From Candidatus Babelota bacterium (GTDB taxonomy: Bacteria > Babelota > Babeliae > Babelales > Babelaceae): a stretch of 17,631 nucleotides of DNA. The number at the start of each line of letters is the position of its first letter. The first letter of the stretch is position 1. The stretch lies in contig PRDV01000048.1 of the NCBI GenBank assembly GCA_003174035.1, positions 1 to 17,631 of the forward strand, written 5' to 3'. Below are positions 6,544 to 13,445 of the stretch, one piece after another. Made by a program: the position numbers and the translations under genes. The notes beneath the pieces were generated by a model that was given only the letters and a program-made list of their open reading frames with translations, was not told the origin of the DNA and ran no database searches.

Positions 6544-9500
6544 ATGATGAAAAATTGGTACAGCATACTTTTTCTTGCCTATGCATCTATTGCAGCGATG
6601 GAAAAGAAAGCTATTTTTGGCGAAATTGAGTATCTAAAAAACTGTATTTCAGCGCAATTAGAGCTTGAGCAAGGAAAACTGCTTTTTCACTCTAAGGGAT
6701 CGGTAAAGGAATATAACGAAGCGTATGAGTTATTTAAAAAAGTTATCAATCAGCATGATAATGAACAAGCTCGCATTGATGCCCATTACTATCTGGGCTG
6801 TTTACATTACCGGGGCTTATGCACGTCAGCGGTTATGTATGAGGCAAAATCTCATTTTGAGATAGCTGCTGAGCAAGAAATAAAGAAAGATACGCAGGCT
6901 GCTGCCCGCTATTATTTAGGTAGAATTTACTATCATGCATCCGATCTTGGCAACGATAGAAGTAAAGCAGCTCGTTATTTTATTCAGGCGTCACAGCAGG
7001 AAGACCATGAAGAGACCAAGATGGCAGCCTTATCTTATTTAGCGGTAATGCATATACGAGGAGACGGTGTTGCGCGAAATCTGCGCCAGGCATTTAATTG
7101 CATTAATTCCATTCTTGAAAAGAACTATACAACAGAGTTCAATGATTTTTTTACCAGGCTGCATGGTCCATTAATAAGAGAGAGTGCTCTTGATGAGAGT
7201 ATACTTCATGAAGCAGCGGCGTATGGAACTGATTTGGTTGTCAAATTTCTCATCAAAAAAGGTGCTGACAAAGGGAGCTATGATAAAAAAGGGATGACAC
7301 CGCTCCATTATGCTTGCCAGAATGGAAGAGTTGAGACGGTAAAATATCTATGCGAACTAGGTGCTCACGTGCAGGTGAGTGATAAGGCTACAAGAACAAC
7401 TCCTTTATATCTGGCGTGTGAGCATGGTCAAGCTGGTGTGGTTGCTTATTTGCTTGCGCGTGGTGTAGATAAGGAAATGAAGCCCTACAAGGGAATAGCA
7501 CCTGCGCATATCGCTTGCAAGAATGGCCACTCAAACGTTGTGCAGCTTCTGGTTGATGCGGGAGCAGCTATGGAATCTCGAAACGCCGAAAACCTGACGC
7601 TGCTTGCTCATGCTTTTGAAAAGGGCGATAACGAATTGGTAAGATATTTGATCAACAAAAAAGCAAATTTGGAAACAACTTGTTTGAATGGGCGCAAACT
7701 TATCGTAGATGCATTTGAGAGAGAGTATTTTGATTTGGTGGCGTATCTTATTGATCATGGTGCCAAGTTAGAGGGGTTAAATAAAGATGGGTTGACCATG
7801 GTATGGGTAGCTTTTGAGAAAAATGATCTAACGCATTTGAAATATCTTATTGAAAGTGGAGCAAACGTTGAAGCGCTTGGTAAGGGTGGCGATAAACTCA
7901 TTATAGCTGCATATGAAAAGAAAGATCGCGAACTGGTCAAATTTCTTATAGATCACCATGCAAAGATAGAAGCTCTCGATAAGGATGGATGTCCTTTGAT
8001 AATTAAGGCTTACCTTGAGGGAGATACTGATTTTGTTACCTATCTTATCGAGAAAGGAGCCTCTCTTGAGGTGAAATACCGGCCTCGGCCCGTATCCCAG
8101 GAGCTTTATAAGTACACAGCTCCAGAAAAACCATTTTTACATCTCGTAGTTGAGCGTGATGACGTAGATTTTGTGGATTATTTACTGAAAAAAGGAATCG
8201 ATAAGCAGGCCGTGGATGGTCAACAGAGAACGGCATTACATGTGGCAGCGCAAAAAGGCAGACTCGCCATGATAGCGCTACTGTTAGATGCTGGTATGAG
8301 TATTAATCAGCGGGATACCTCGGGAAGAACAGCGCTTCATTATGCCTGCAAGGTCGGATCTCTCGATTGTGTGAGGTTATTACGAGACAAGGGAGCAAGG
8401 CTTGATCTTTCACCCTCGTGCTTGATTGACGCATGCGATGGAGGCAATCTAGCTGTTGTACGCTATCTTGTTGCACAGGGATCGAACATAGACATTAAGG
8501 CAGTAGAACGGACAGTAACAAAGGGATTAAAAGAAATTTTGGATTATTTTCTTGGACAGAAAGCAGTGCAGGACCTGCTACGAGCAGATGGTGATAAACT
8601 GTTCCTAGAGGCTGCTAAGAACTGCAATGAAATCCTCTGCGCATGGTATGTAGAAAGGGGATGCTGTAAAGAGTTGGTTGAGGAAATTGTGGCAATGGAA
8701 GAGATCGATTCTGTTCTTGACTATATAAAGGTGGTGATTGGAACGCCGGAGCTTTTAAAAACAGAATCTGATCCGGAAAAACAAAAGGAAATCGCGGGCT
8801 GTGCGACTGCTCTGTTAGTCAAAGCATGTAGACTTGGCATGTGCCATGTCGTGAAGTTTCTTTTAGAGGTAGGATTTGATAAGGATGGTTCTGATTTTTC
8901 AGGTGCAACGCCTGTCATGATAGCAAGCTATTTTGGTCAAAATAATGTCCTGAAACTTTTACTTGAACAGGGTGCAGCAATAACTGCAAGAGACACTTTT
9001 GGTATAAGTGCCCTTGATTATACGGTTATGCAGGGCAATGTAGCGGGAATACTGCTGTTGCTGGCGCATGCGCCTTTAGGACAGTATGCTTTTTTAAGAT
9101 CACTGGTAGAGCGATTAAAACTTGAGAGTGTTTCTTCGATGAATCAATTACCTCCTCTTTTCCGTCTTGAAGAATGTAGATTAGAGTTAGCAAGAATGTT
9201 ACTCAAGCAGGAAAGTAATGAACAATCAGATGTGTATGAAATGGCAGTCCCAAGTGGCGGGGAACATAGTATCAGATTGGCTATCCACGGTGCTGTAGGA
9301 TCTTTATTTGATCGACGTGCAGGTGGAAGGACGGCTCTGCATTTAGCCGTACTTCTTTCATCAGTTACTTTACTTAATGATTTGATTACTGCCGTGGAGG
9401 CAGGCAAAGTCGCGGATCGATCCTTTGAGCAACAAAGAAAAGATTTTTTTGATCGGCAAGATGATGAAGGCAATACTGCTTTGCATATAGCAGCATATAA

Positions 9501-10695
9501 AGGGAATGCTGAGTGCGTCAAACGGCTTCTCAAGGTAGGTGCCAAAGCGAACATCAAGAATAAGTTTGGTAAAACGCCATGGATGCTTGCCTGTTTGCGG
9601 GGTCATTTTGATGTTGTCGATACCCTTGGTTCAGGAAAGTATGAGAAAGATAAGGCTGGAGATAATGCAGTTCATCAAGCATGTATGCGGCAAGATCTAA
9701 AAGGATTGCTCTTTTTACTGAAAAATAATTTTGGTATCGATGAAGTCAATAAAGAGGGCAACACCGCTCTCTATCTGGCTTCATTCCTGGGAAATGGTGT
9801 CATTGTGCAGGAGTTGCTCGATAGAGGTGCGCAGAAGGATAAGGTTTGTGGTTTTGGATTTACTCCGTTGCACATTGCCTGTTTATGTGGGCATGCAGAT
9901 GTTGTCAAACGTCTTGTTAAAAAGGGCGCCAATACGGATATTGTTGATAAGAATGGTATGACGATCCTTGCCATTGTACGAGAAAATAATGATGAGGAAT
10001 TGGTTCGTTATTTGGAGGAAGTTCGTAGGCAAAAGGATCATGAAAAATTCTTGCAGGAGCGTATTAGGCAATTGCGGGCTTTGGTAGCTTCTGATAGCAG
10101 CAAAAAAATAAGTGCTGATGAGCTAGCAGGCTTAGATGCAGTGAAGGACCTTATGCATGTTACTTATCTGGGAGAGCTTTATGTAAAGGCGGCTTTAAGG
10201 TATGACAAAGCTGCAGCTTGTTTTCAGAAAGTAATAGATTGTGCGAAAGTATTAAAAGAATATAAGCCACTACCTCTATCCTGGATTTCTCTAGGAGAGA
10301 TGCACTATTACGGGCATGGTATGCCCGTAGATCACGAAAAGGCTTTTGAATATTTTCTAAAAACTGCCGGTCCTATCAATACTCTCTCCAGTGCAGAGGA
10401 TTATAAATACTATTATTATAGAGATCGTGCTGATGATTCTTATATGAAAGTATTTACCGAACGGGCTTCGGATGCGGATGCTGAACTCATTGCTGCCGCT
10501 TATGTGGGTAAGATTTATTGTGAGAAAATACTTTCGGGAAAACTGAGTGCACGAAGAATAGGTGACGCTCTTGGCTTTCTTGTAAGAGCTTCGGGACAAC
10601 AGACAAATCTCCGTGCTAAGGAATTAGCTACAACATTTGAGAACGAGCATAGGAAGGCACTCTTCGAGTTGTTAAGTAAAGAGGATAAAAAATGA
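6544..10695 (+). CDS. secreted Sel1-ankyrin-Sel1 repeat protein
   Basis: A 1383-residue protein. Signal peptide: MMKNW, then YSILFLAYASIAAM (residues 6-19). Residues about 39-195 are Sel1-like helical repeats (ARYYLGRIYYHASDLGNDRS at 121-140). Residues about 218-675 and 755-1160 carry roughly 22-24 ankyrin repeats, such as MTPLHYACQNGRVETVKYL (251-269), NTALHIAAYKGNAECVKRLL (977-996) and FTPLHIACLCGHADVVKRLV (1106-1125). Degenerate helical spacers lie at about 676-755 and 840-925. Residues about 1200-1355 return to Sel1-like repeats (LSWISLGEMHYYGHGMPVDH, 1245-1264). Both repeat families mediate protein binding; with an export signal this suggests a host-directed or surface scaffold (inference). 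An AAGGA lies 5 nt before ATG 6544 and 8 nt before ATG 6547, so the second ATG may be the real start. Confidence 0.92.
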   Translation: MMKNWYSILFLAYASIAAMEKKAIFGEIEYLKNCISAQLELEQGKLLFHSKGSVKEYNEAYELFKKVINQHDNEQARIDAHYYLGCLHYRGLCTSAVMYEAKSHFEIAAEQEIKKDTQAAARYYLGRIYYHASDLGNDRSKAARYFIQASQQEDHEETKMAALSYLAVMHIRGDGVARNLRQAFNCINSILEKNYTTEFNDFFTRLHGPLIRESALDESILHEAAAYGTDLVVKFLIKKGADKGSYDKKGMTPLHYACQNGRVETVKYLCELGAHVQVSDKATRTTPLYLACEHGQAGVVAYLLARGVDKEMKPYKGIAPAHIACKNGHSNVVQLLVDAGAAMESRNAENLTLLAHAFEKGDNELVRYLINKKANLETTCLNGRKLIVDAFEREYFDLVAYLIDHGAKLEGLNKDGLTMVWVAFEKNDLTHLKYLIESGANVEALGKGGDKLIIAAYEKKDRELVKFLIDHHAKIEALDKDGCPLIIKAYLEGDTDFVTYLIEKGASLEVKYRPRPVSQELYKYTAPEKPFLHLVVERDDVDFVDYLLKKGIDKQAVDGQQRTALHVAAQKGRLAMIALLLDAGMSINQRDTSGRTALHYACKVGSLDCVRLLRDKGARLDLSPSCLIDACDGGNLAVVRYLVAQGSNIDIKAVERTVTKGLKEILDYFLGQKAVQDLLRADGDKLFLEAAKNCNEILCAWYVERGCCKELVEEIVAMEEIDSVLDYIKVVIGTPELLKTESDPEKQKEIAGCATALLVKACRLGMCHVVKFLLEVGFDKDGSDFSGATPVMIASYFGQNNVLKLLLEQGAAITARDTFGISALDYTVMQGNVAGILLLLAHAPLGQYAFLRSLVERLKLESVSSMNQLPPLFRLEECRLELARMLLKQESNEQSDVYEMAVPSGGEHSIRLAIHGAVGSLFDRRAGGRTALHLAVLLSSVTLLNDLITAVEAGKVADRSFEQQRKDFFDRQDDEGNTALHIAAYKGNAECVKRLLKVGAKANIKNKFGKTPWMLACLRGHFDVVDTLGSGKYEKDKAGDNAVHQACMRQDLKGLLFLLKNNFGIDEVNKEGNTALYLASFLGNGVIVQELLDRGAQKDKVCGFGFTPLHIACLCGHADVVKRLVKKGANTDIVDKNGMTILAIVRENNDEELVRYLEEVRRQKDHEKFLQERIRQLRALVASDSSKKISADELAGLDAVKDLMHVTYLGELYVKAALRYDKAAACFQKVIDCAKVLKEYKPLPLSWISLGEMHYYGHGMPVDHEKAFEYFLKTAGPINTLSSAEDYKYYYYRDRADDSYMKVFTERASDADAELIAAAYVGKIYCEKILSGKLSARRIGDALGFLVRASGQQTNLRAKELATTFENEHRKALFELLSKEDKK
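7594..8073 (+). repeat. block of five variant ankyrin units lacking TPLH
   Basis: Residues about 351-510 of the large protein hold five consecutive ~33-residue units sharing an A-[FY]-E-[KR]-x-[DE] turn, a [LV]-x-x-[YF]-LI helix and a [KN]-[LIV]-E-x-L-x-KDG end. They resemble each other more than they do the flanking canonical units, and the TPLH motif is replaced by sequences such as KLIV, KLII and PLII. This points to local expansion of one variant unit. Confidence 0.7.
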
Positions 10696-10766
10696 ATGCG
10701 AAGTAATTATTTACACTATTTTTTTGGCATGATCTAGTTAGAGGTCGACCAATTTTGTCATTAGCT

Positions 10767-10795
10767 TTGACAGATTTTAATGATTTTTGTACAAA
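10767..10795 (+). promoter_or_regulatory. candidate promoter of the ATPase gene
   Basis: TTGACA (10767-10772, perfect -35), 17 bp, then TACAAA (10790-10795, 4 of 6 matches to the -10). Transcription would start near 10802, giving a leader of about 85 nt that contains the start-codon hairpin at 10830-10887. Confidence 0.45.
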
Positions 10796-10829
10796 CGCAC
10801 GACATTTTTTAAGAAAATTTCTTGAAATT

Positions 10830-10887
10830 ATGACAAAAATCCGGTAAATTCTTAATAATGTTGCCAGAAATCTAGGGAATTTGTCAT
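10830..10887 (+). promoter_or_regulatory. hairpin pairing over the ATPase start codon
   Basis: ATGACAAA (10830-10837) is the exact reverse complement of TTTGTCAT (10880-10887). After a symmetric AA/AA internal loop, the stem continues with TCC (10840-10842) against GGG (10875-10877). In RNA this would pair the Shine-Dalgarno (AGGGA, 10874-10878) and most of the AUG (10886-10888), so it could limit translation. It could equally be a DNA operator. Confidence 0.35.
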
Positions 10888-12047
10888 GTATTTTCACAGA
10901 ATTTTATCTTTACCGTTGAATGAGCGTTATAGCATATTTTTATTTGGGCCGCGGGGAACGGGGAAAACATCATTTTTAAAAACAAGTTTGCCCAATGCTC
11001 TTTATCTAGATCTTCTTGATGATTCAATCTATTCTAGGCTTCGTGCTAAACCGAGTCGACTAGAGGCGCTTATCCCATCAAATTATGATGATTGGATAAT
11101 TATAGATGAAGTGCAGAAGATTCCACAGCTACTTAATGAGGTACATAGACTTATCGAACACAAAAAATTTCGATTCATTTTAACCGGCTCCAGCGCTCGA
11201 TCTCTGCGTAAAAAAGGGGTTAATCTTCTTGCTGGTAGAGCATTACGATACTTTATGCATCCATTAATTATTCAAGAAATGGGTGAGTCGTTTGATTTGA
11301 GTGATGCTTTAAGGATTGGATTACTGCCATCAGCTGTCGCACGTCCGCATCCAGAAAAGTATCTTGAGTCCTATGCACAGATGTACATAAAAGAGGAAGT
11401 CGCACAAGAAGGCATAAGTCGCCATCTGGATTCATTTATTGAGTTTTTAGAGGTGGCGAGCTTTTCTCAAGCTCAGCTGGTAAATTATTCCGAAATTTCA
11501 AGAGAGTTGGGGATAGATCGTAGGATTGTTAGCTCATATTTCACTATTTTAGAGGATTTGCTGTTAGCAGAATGCATAACTCCTTTTACTAAACGAGCTA
11601 AGAGAAAAATGGTTGCGCATAAAAAATTTTTCTACTTTGATGTGGGGGTTTTTAAGGCTACACGTCCCATGGGGCCACTTGATAGTGCAAAAGAATCTGA
11701 TGGAGCAGGGCTTGAAACACTTTTTTTTCAGTCGGTACGGGCGGTGAACGATTATTATAATTTGGGTTATTCTCTGCATTTTTGGAGAACCTCTTCAGGA
11801 GATGAGGTCGACTTTGTTTTGTATGGAAAAAATGGTTTACATGCATTCGAAATAAAACGGGGAGATCATATAGAAAAAAGGGCATTGGCTGGCTTGAAAA
11901 AGTTTAAGGATGATTATCCTGAAGCTCAGGTGCATATGTTATATGGAGGGAGCCACTATGAATATCACGATTCAATAACTGTCCATCCGTTTGTTGAGGC
12001 ACTGAAGAAATTGCCTCAAATATTAAGGGCCACTGAAACATGACAAA
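10880..12047. repeat. 10-bp inverted repeat bounding the ATPase gene
   Basis: TTTGTCATGT at 10880-10889 and its perfect reverse complement ACATGACAAA at 12038-12047. The left copy covers the start codon and the right copy covers the stop codon of the ATPase gene. No target-site duplication is seen next to the copies. The right copy also supplies the -35 element of rplS. Confidence 0.45.
10886..12043 (+). CDS. AAA-family ATPase with DUF4143 C-terminal domain
   Basis: 385 residues. Walker A is GPRGTGKTS (21-29), Walker B WIIIDEVQK (70-78), and a sensor motif LTGSSARSL (99-107) follows, as in the AAA_14 family. A winged-helix-like segment (about 195-230, ISRELGIDRRIVSSYFTILE) precedes the DUF4143 domain. 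In that domain DEVDFV (306-311) and AFEIKRG (320-326) resemble the D...E-x-K pattern of PD-(D/E)xK nuclease folds. The family is widespread and often horizontally spread; its function is unsettled, so I give no symbol. AGGGA at 10874-10878 is 7 nt before the ATG. The gene stands alone between the ankyrin gene and rplS, its stop overlapping the rplS promoter. It appears intact. Confidence 0.9.
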   Translation: MYFHRILSLPLNERYSIFLFGPRGTGKTSFLKTSLPNALYLDLLDDSIYSRLRAKPSRLEALIPSNYDDWIIIDEVQKIPQLLNEVHRLIEHKKFRFILTGSSARSLRKKGVNLLAGRALRYFMHPLIIQEMGESFDLSDALRIGLLPSAVARPHPEKYLESYAQMYIKEEVAQEGISRHLDSFIEFLEVASFSQAQLVNYSEISRELGIDRRIVSSYFTILEDLLLAECITPFTKRAKRKMVAHKKFFYFDVGVFKATRPMGPLDSAKESDGAGLETLFFQSVRAVNDYYNLGYSLHFWRTSSGDEVDFVLYGKNGLHAFEIKRGDHIEKRALAGLKKFKDDYPEAQVHMLYGGSHYEYHDSITVHPFVEALKKLPQILRATET

Positions 12048-12068
12048 AGCAAAAAATTCCCGTATACT
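12040..12068 (+). promoter_or_regulatory. rplS promoter
   Basis: ATGACA (12040-12045, 5 of 6 matches to the -35), 17 bp, and TATACT (12063-12068, 5 of 6 matches to the -10). It overlaps the stop codon of the ATPase gene and leaves a leader of about 27 nt before the rplS start. It indicates that rplS is now transcribed apart from the trmD operon. Confidence 0.6.
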
Positions 12069-12101
12069 AAACAACATTAACTATTGTTCAGAGGACTTAC
12101 G

Positions 12102-12509
12102 ATGAAAGCAAAAAAATATACGCGAGAAACGATTATGCAGATAGGTACAATGGACCGCAAGTTCGATTCATTTACCGTAGGTGATGCAATACGTGTTTCT
12201 CAAAAAATCAAAGAAGGCGAGAAAGAACGTACGCAGATATTCGAAGGTGACGTGATTGCAATGCGCAAAAATGGTATCGCAACGACGTTTACCGTGCGCA
12301 AAATAGGCGCAAATTCTGTTGCTGTGGAGCGTGTGTTCCCTTATTATTCGCCGCTTATTGAAAAAGTGGAGTTCTTGCGTAAAGGTAAAATTCGCCGTGC
12401 GAAGCTCTATTATATGAGAGACCGCATTGGTAAAGCGGCCCGCGTTGCAGAAAAAATTCTTACTAAAGAACAAAAAGAGCAGTCTCGTGAGAATAACGCT
12501 TCCAAATAA
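12102..12509 (+). CDS. rplS: 50S ribosomal protein L19
   Basis: L19 sits at the 30S-50S interface. From ATG 12102 the product is 135 residues. Conserved segments are GDAIRVSQKIKEGEKERTQI, FEGDVIAMR, TFTVRKIG, VERVFPYYSPLIEKVEFLR and RRAKLYYMRDRIGKAARV, the whole L19 core. A TTG at 12084 is in frame but adds six residues; the AGAGGA at 12090-12095, 6 nt before the ATG, settles the start at 12102. In most bacteria rplS directly follows trmD; here it lies about 7 kb away with its own promoter and a strong terminator behind it. Confidence 0.96.
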   Translation: MKAKKYTRETIMQIGTMDRKFDSFTVGDAIRVSQKIKEGEKERTQIFEGDVIAMRKNGIATTFTVRKIGANSVAVERVFPYYSPLIEKVEFLRKGKIRRAKLYYMRDRIGKAARVAEKILTKEQKEQSRENNASK

Positions 12510-12525
12510 AACGTATCAATCCAAA

Positions 12526-12568
12526 AAAAATAATGAGCCACATTATAAAAATGTGGCTCATTATTTTT
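12526..12568. terminator. bidirectional intrinsic terminator between rplS and the convergent secreted-protein gene
   Basis: An 18-bp perfect stem (12526-12543 with 12551-12568) around a 7-nt loop. The core is ATGAGCCACAT paired with ATGTGGCTCAT, flanked by A-tracts on the left and a T-tract on the right. It therefore works as a stem plus U-run in both directions, 16 bp past the rplS stop and 14 bp past the end of the minus-strand gene. Confidence 0.92.
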
Positions 12569-12582
12569 GGTTAAGTTGCTTA

Positions 12583-13137
12583 CTACCTACGAGCCAAATC
12601 TCGTTCTCTTAGACGGAGCTCGTTTTTTCTATTTTCTTCTTTTAAAAGCTCTTTCTTTTCCTTAATAAGCTCAAGCTCGACTTGCTTTTCTTTCAAAGCG
12701 AGTTCCCGTTTCTTAAGATCGCTATCATCGGACGTTACATTGACGATTGTTTTTTCGATGATTTTTTTTGGCTTGCGTTGAAGTGCCTCTTGTTGTTCTC
12801 TTTCTTGTTTGCGCATTGCAGCTTCTTTGCGCCGTTGATGGTGTTCTGCGCGTCGTATATTCTCTTCGCGCCACGCAAGCTCAGCTTCTCTATCTACGAC
12901 GCAAGGCTTTTCAACAACTACGCATGGCCGCTCTACAACGACCGGTCTTTCTACGACAACCGGCTTTTCATAGACAACAACCCGAGATCGATTGCAGTTA
13001 TTAGCAAGCGCTGCGCTCGTTATAAGGCCTGCTGTGAAGCCGCAAAACCCGCCAAGAAGGCCATCGCATACATCAGCTTGCACAGGGCTTATGGAAAGCA
13101 ATCCAAGTGCTAAGGGAGTAACCAAGTGCTTTATCAT
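12583..13137 (-). CDS. secreted Val-rich/coiled-coil hypothetical protein
   Basis: 184 residues; family not recognised. A signal peptide (residues 1-21, hydrophobic TPLALGLLSI) ends at VQA, a likely signal peptidase I site. A Gly/Ala-rich hydrophobic stretch, GLLGGFCGFTAGLITSAALA (26-45), could insert in a membrane. Residues 53-81 are a low-complexity run of VVV-x-[KR]-P units. Residues about 85-184 are highly charged (E, K, R), predicted coiled-coil, with a [KR]-E-x-x-L rhythm. An AGGAGA Shine-Dalgarno (13145-13150) is 7 nt before the ATG. It looks like an envelope-associated structural protein (inference). It is monocistronic and ends at the terminator shared with rplS. Confidence 0.75.
   Translation of the reverse strand: MIKHLVTPLALGLLSISPVQADVCDGLLGGFCGFTAGLITSAALANNCNRSRVVVYEKPVVVERPVVVERPCVVVEKPCVVDREAELAWREENIRRAEHHQRRKEAAMRKQEREQQEALQRKPKKIIEKTIVNVTSDDSDLKKRELALKEKQVELELIKEKKELLKEENRKNELRLRERDLARR
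12895..12981 (-). repeat. VVV-E-x-P low-complexity repeat
   Basis: Five consecutive short units of Val-rich sequence ending in KP, RP or CVV (residues 53-81 of the minus-strand protein): VVVYEKP, VVVERP, VVVERPC, VVVEKPC and VVD. The DNA shows matching imperfect repeats of ACGAC/ACAAC-CGG. Such a Pro-punctuated strand could be an extended linker between the membrane segment and the coiled coil. Confidence 0.65.
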
Positions 13138-13445
13138 AGTAGTGTCTCCTAGACAAGAGGGTTTCTATAAAAAGGATGCTAAAAAAGGAGTAAGACTGTC
13201 AATATTTAATGTTTAATAGGATTTCTACGTCGATTGACAGTCTACCGACGGTCTTTTTTGCTCTTCACCAATCAGCTTATCTGCAAAAAAGTAATTTGCA
13301 ACAGCCCTCCAAATGGGTTGATTTTTAACGATGGACCAAGCCCCATTGGAGTTAGGCTTTGATCTTTGTGGCTGGCGCAGCCTAAAAAAAGGCGATAAAC
13401 TAAGTGCAATAGAAAGTCCTCAGCTTGTGGGGAAGGAAGATCTGT
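13138..13445. other. intergenic region between divergent secreted-protein genes
   Basis: About 300 bp without a supported gene. It contains the 11-bp inverted repeat at 13193/13233. It also contains a cluster of mutually exclusive short stems at 13338-13393: AAGCC/GGCTT (13338-13342/13355-13359), TTAGGCT/AGCCTAA (13352-13358/13379-13385), GGCTG/CAGCC (13370-13374/13378-13382) and GCCT/AGGC (13380-13383/13390-13393). No convincing promoter with both hexamers was found for either gene. The last bases carry the Shine-Dalgarno of the ankyrin gene (13433-13437). Confidence 0.5.
13193..13243. repeat. 11-bp inverted repeat with outward TTGACA hexamers
   Basis: AGACTGTCAAT (13193-13203) and its exact reverse complement ATTGACAGTCT (13233-13243), with 29 bp between. 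Each arm contains a TTGACA: on the minus strand in the left arm (13197-13202) and on the plus strand in the right arm (13234-13239). The two hexamers thus point to the two divergent genes. No good -10 lies 17 bp past either one (the left has TAGCAT after 15 bp). It could be an operator or a hairpin. Confidence 0.5.

Noticed and set aside
9144..9557. 137-codon minus-strand frame within the Sel1-ankyrin gene
   Set aside because: It lies fully inside a continuous run of ankyrin repeats; its Ser/Cys-rich product is a shadow of the repeat codons.
10886..12043. ATPase gene as an insertion-sequence transposase
   Set aside because: Walker A/B and DUF4143 motifs are present; there is no transposase DDE pattern and no target-site duplication at the 10-bp inverted repeat.
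12682..13113. 143-codon plus-strand frame opposite the Val-rich gene
   Set aside because: The minus-strand frame has a good ribosome site, a signal peptide and a terminator; the plus-strand frame has none and lies just past the rplS terminator.
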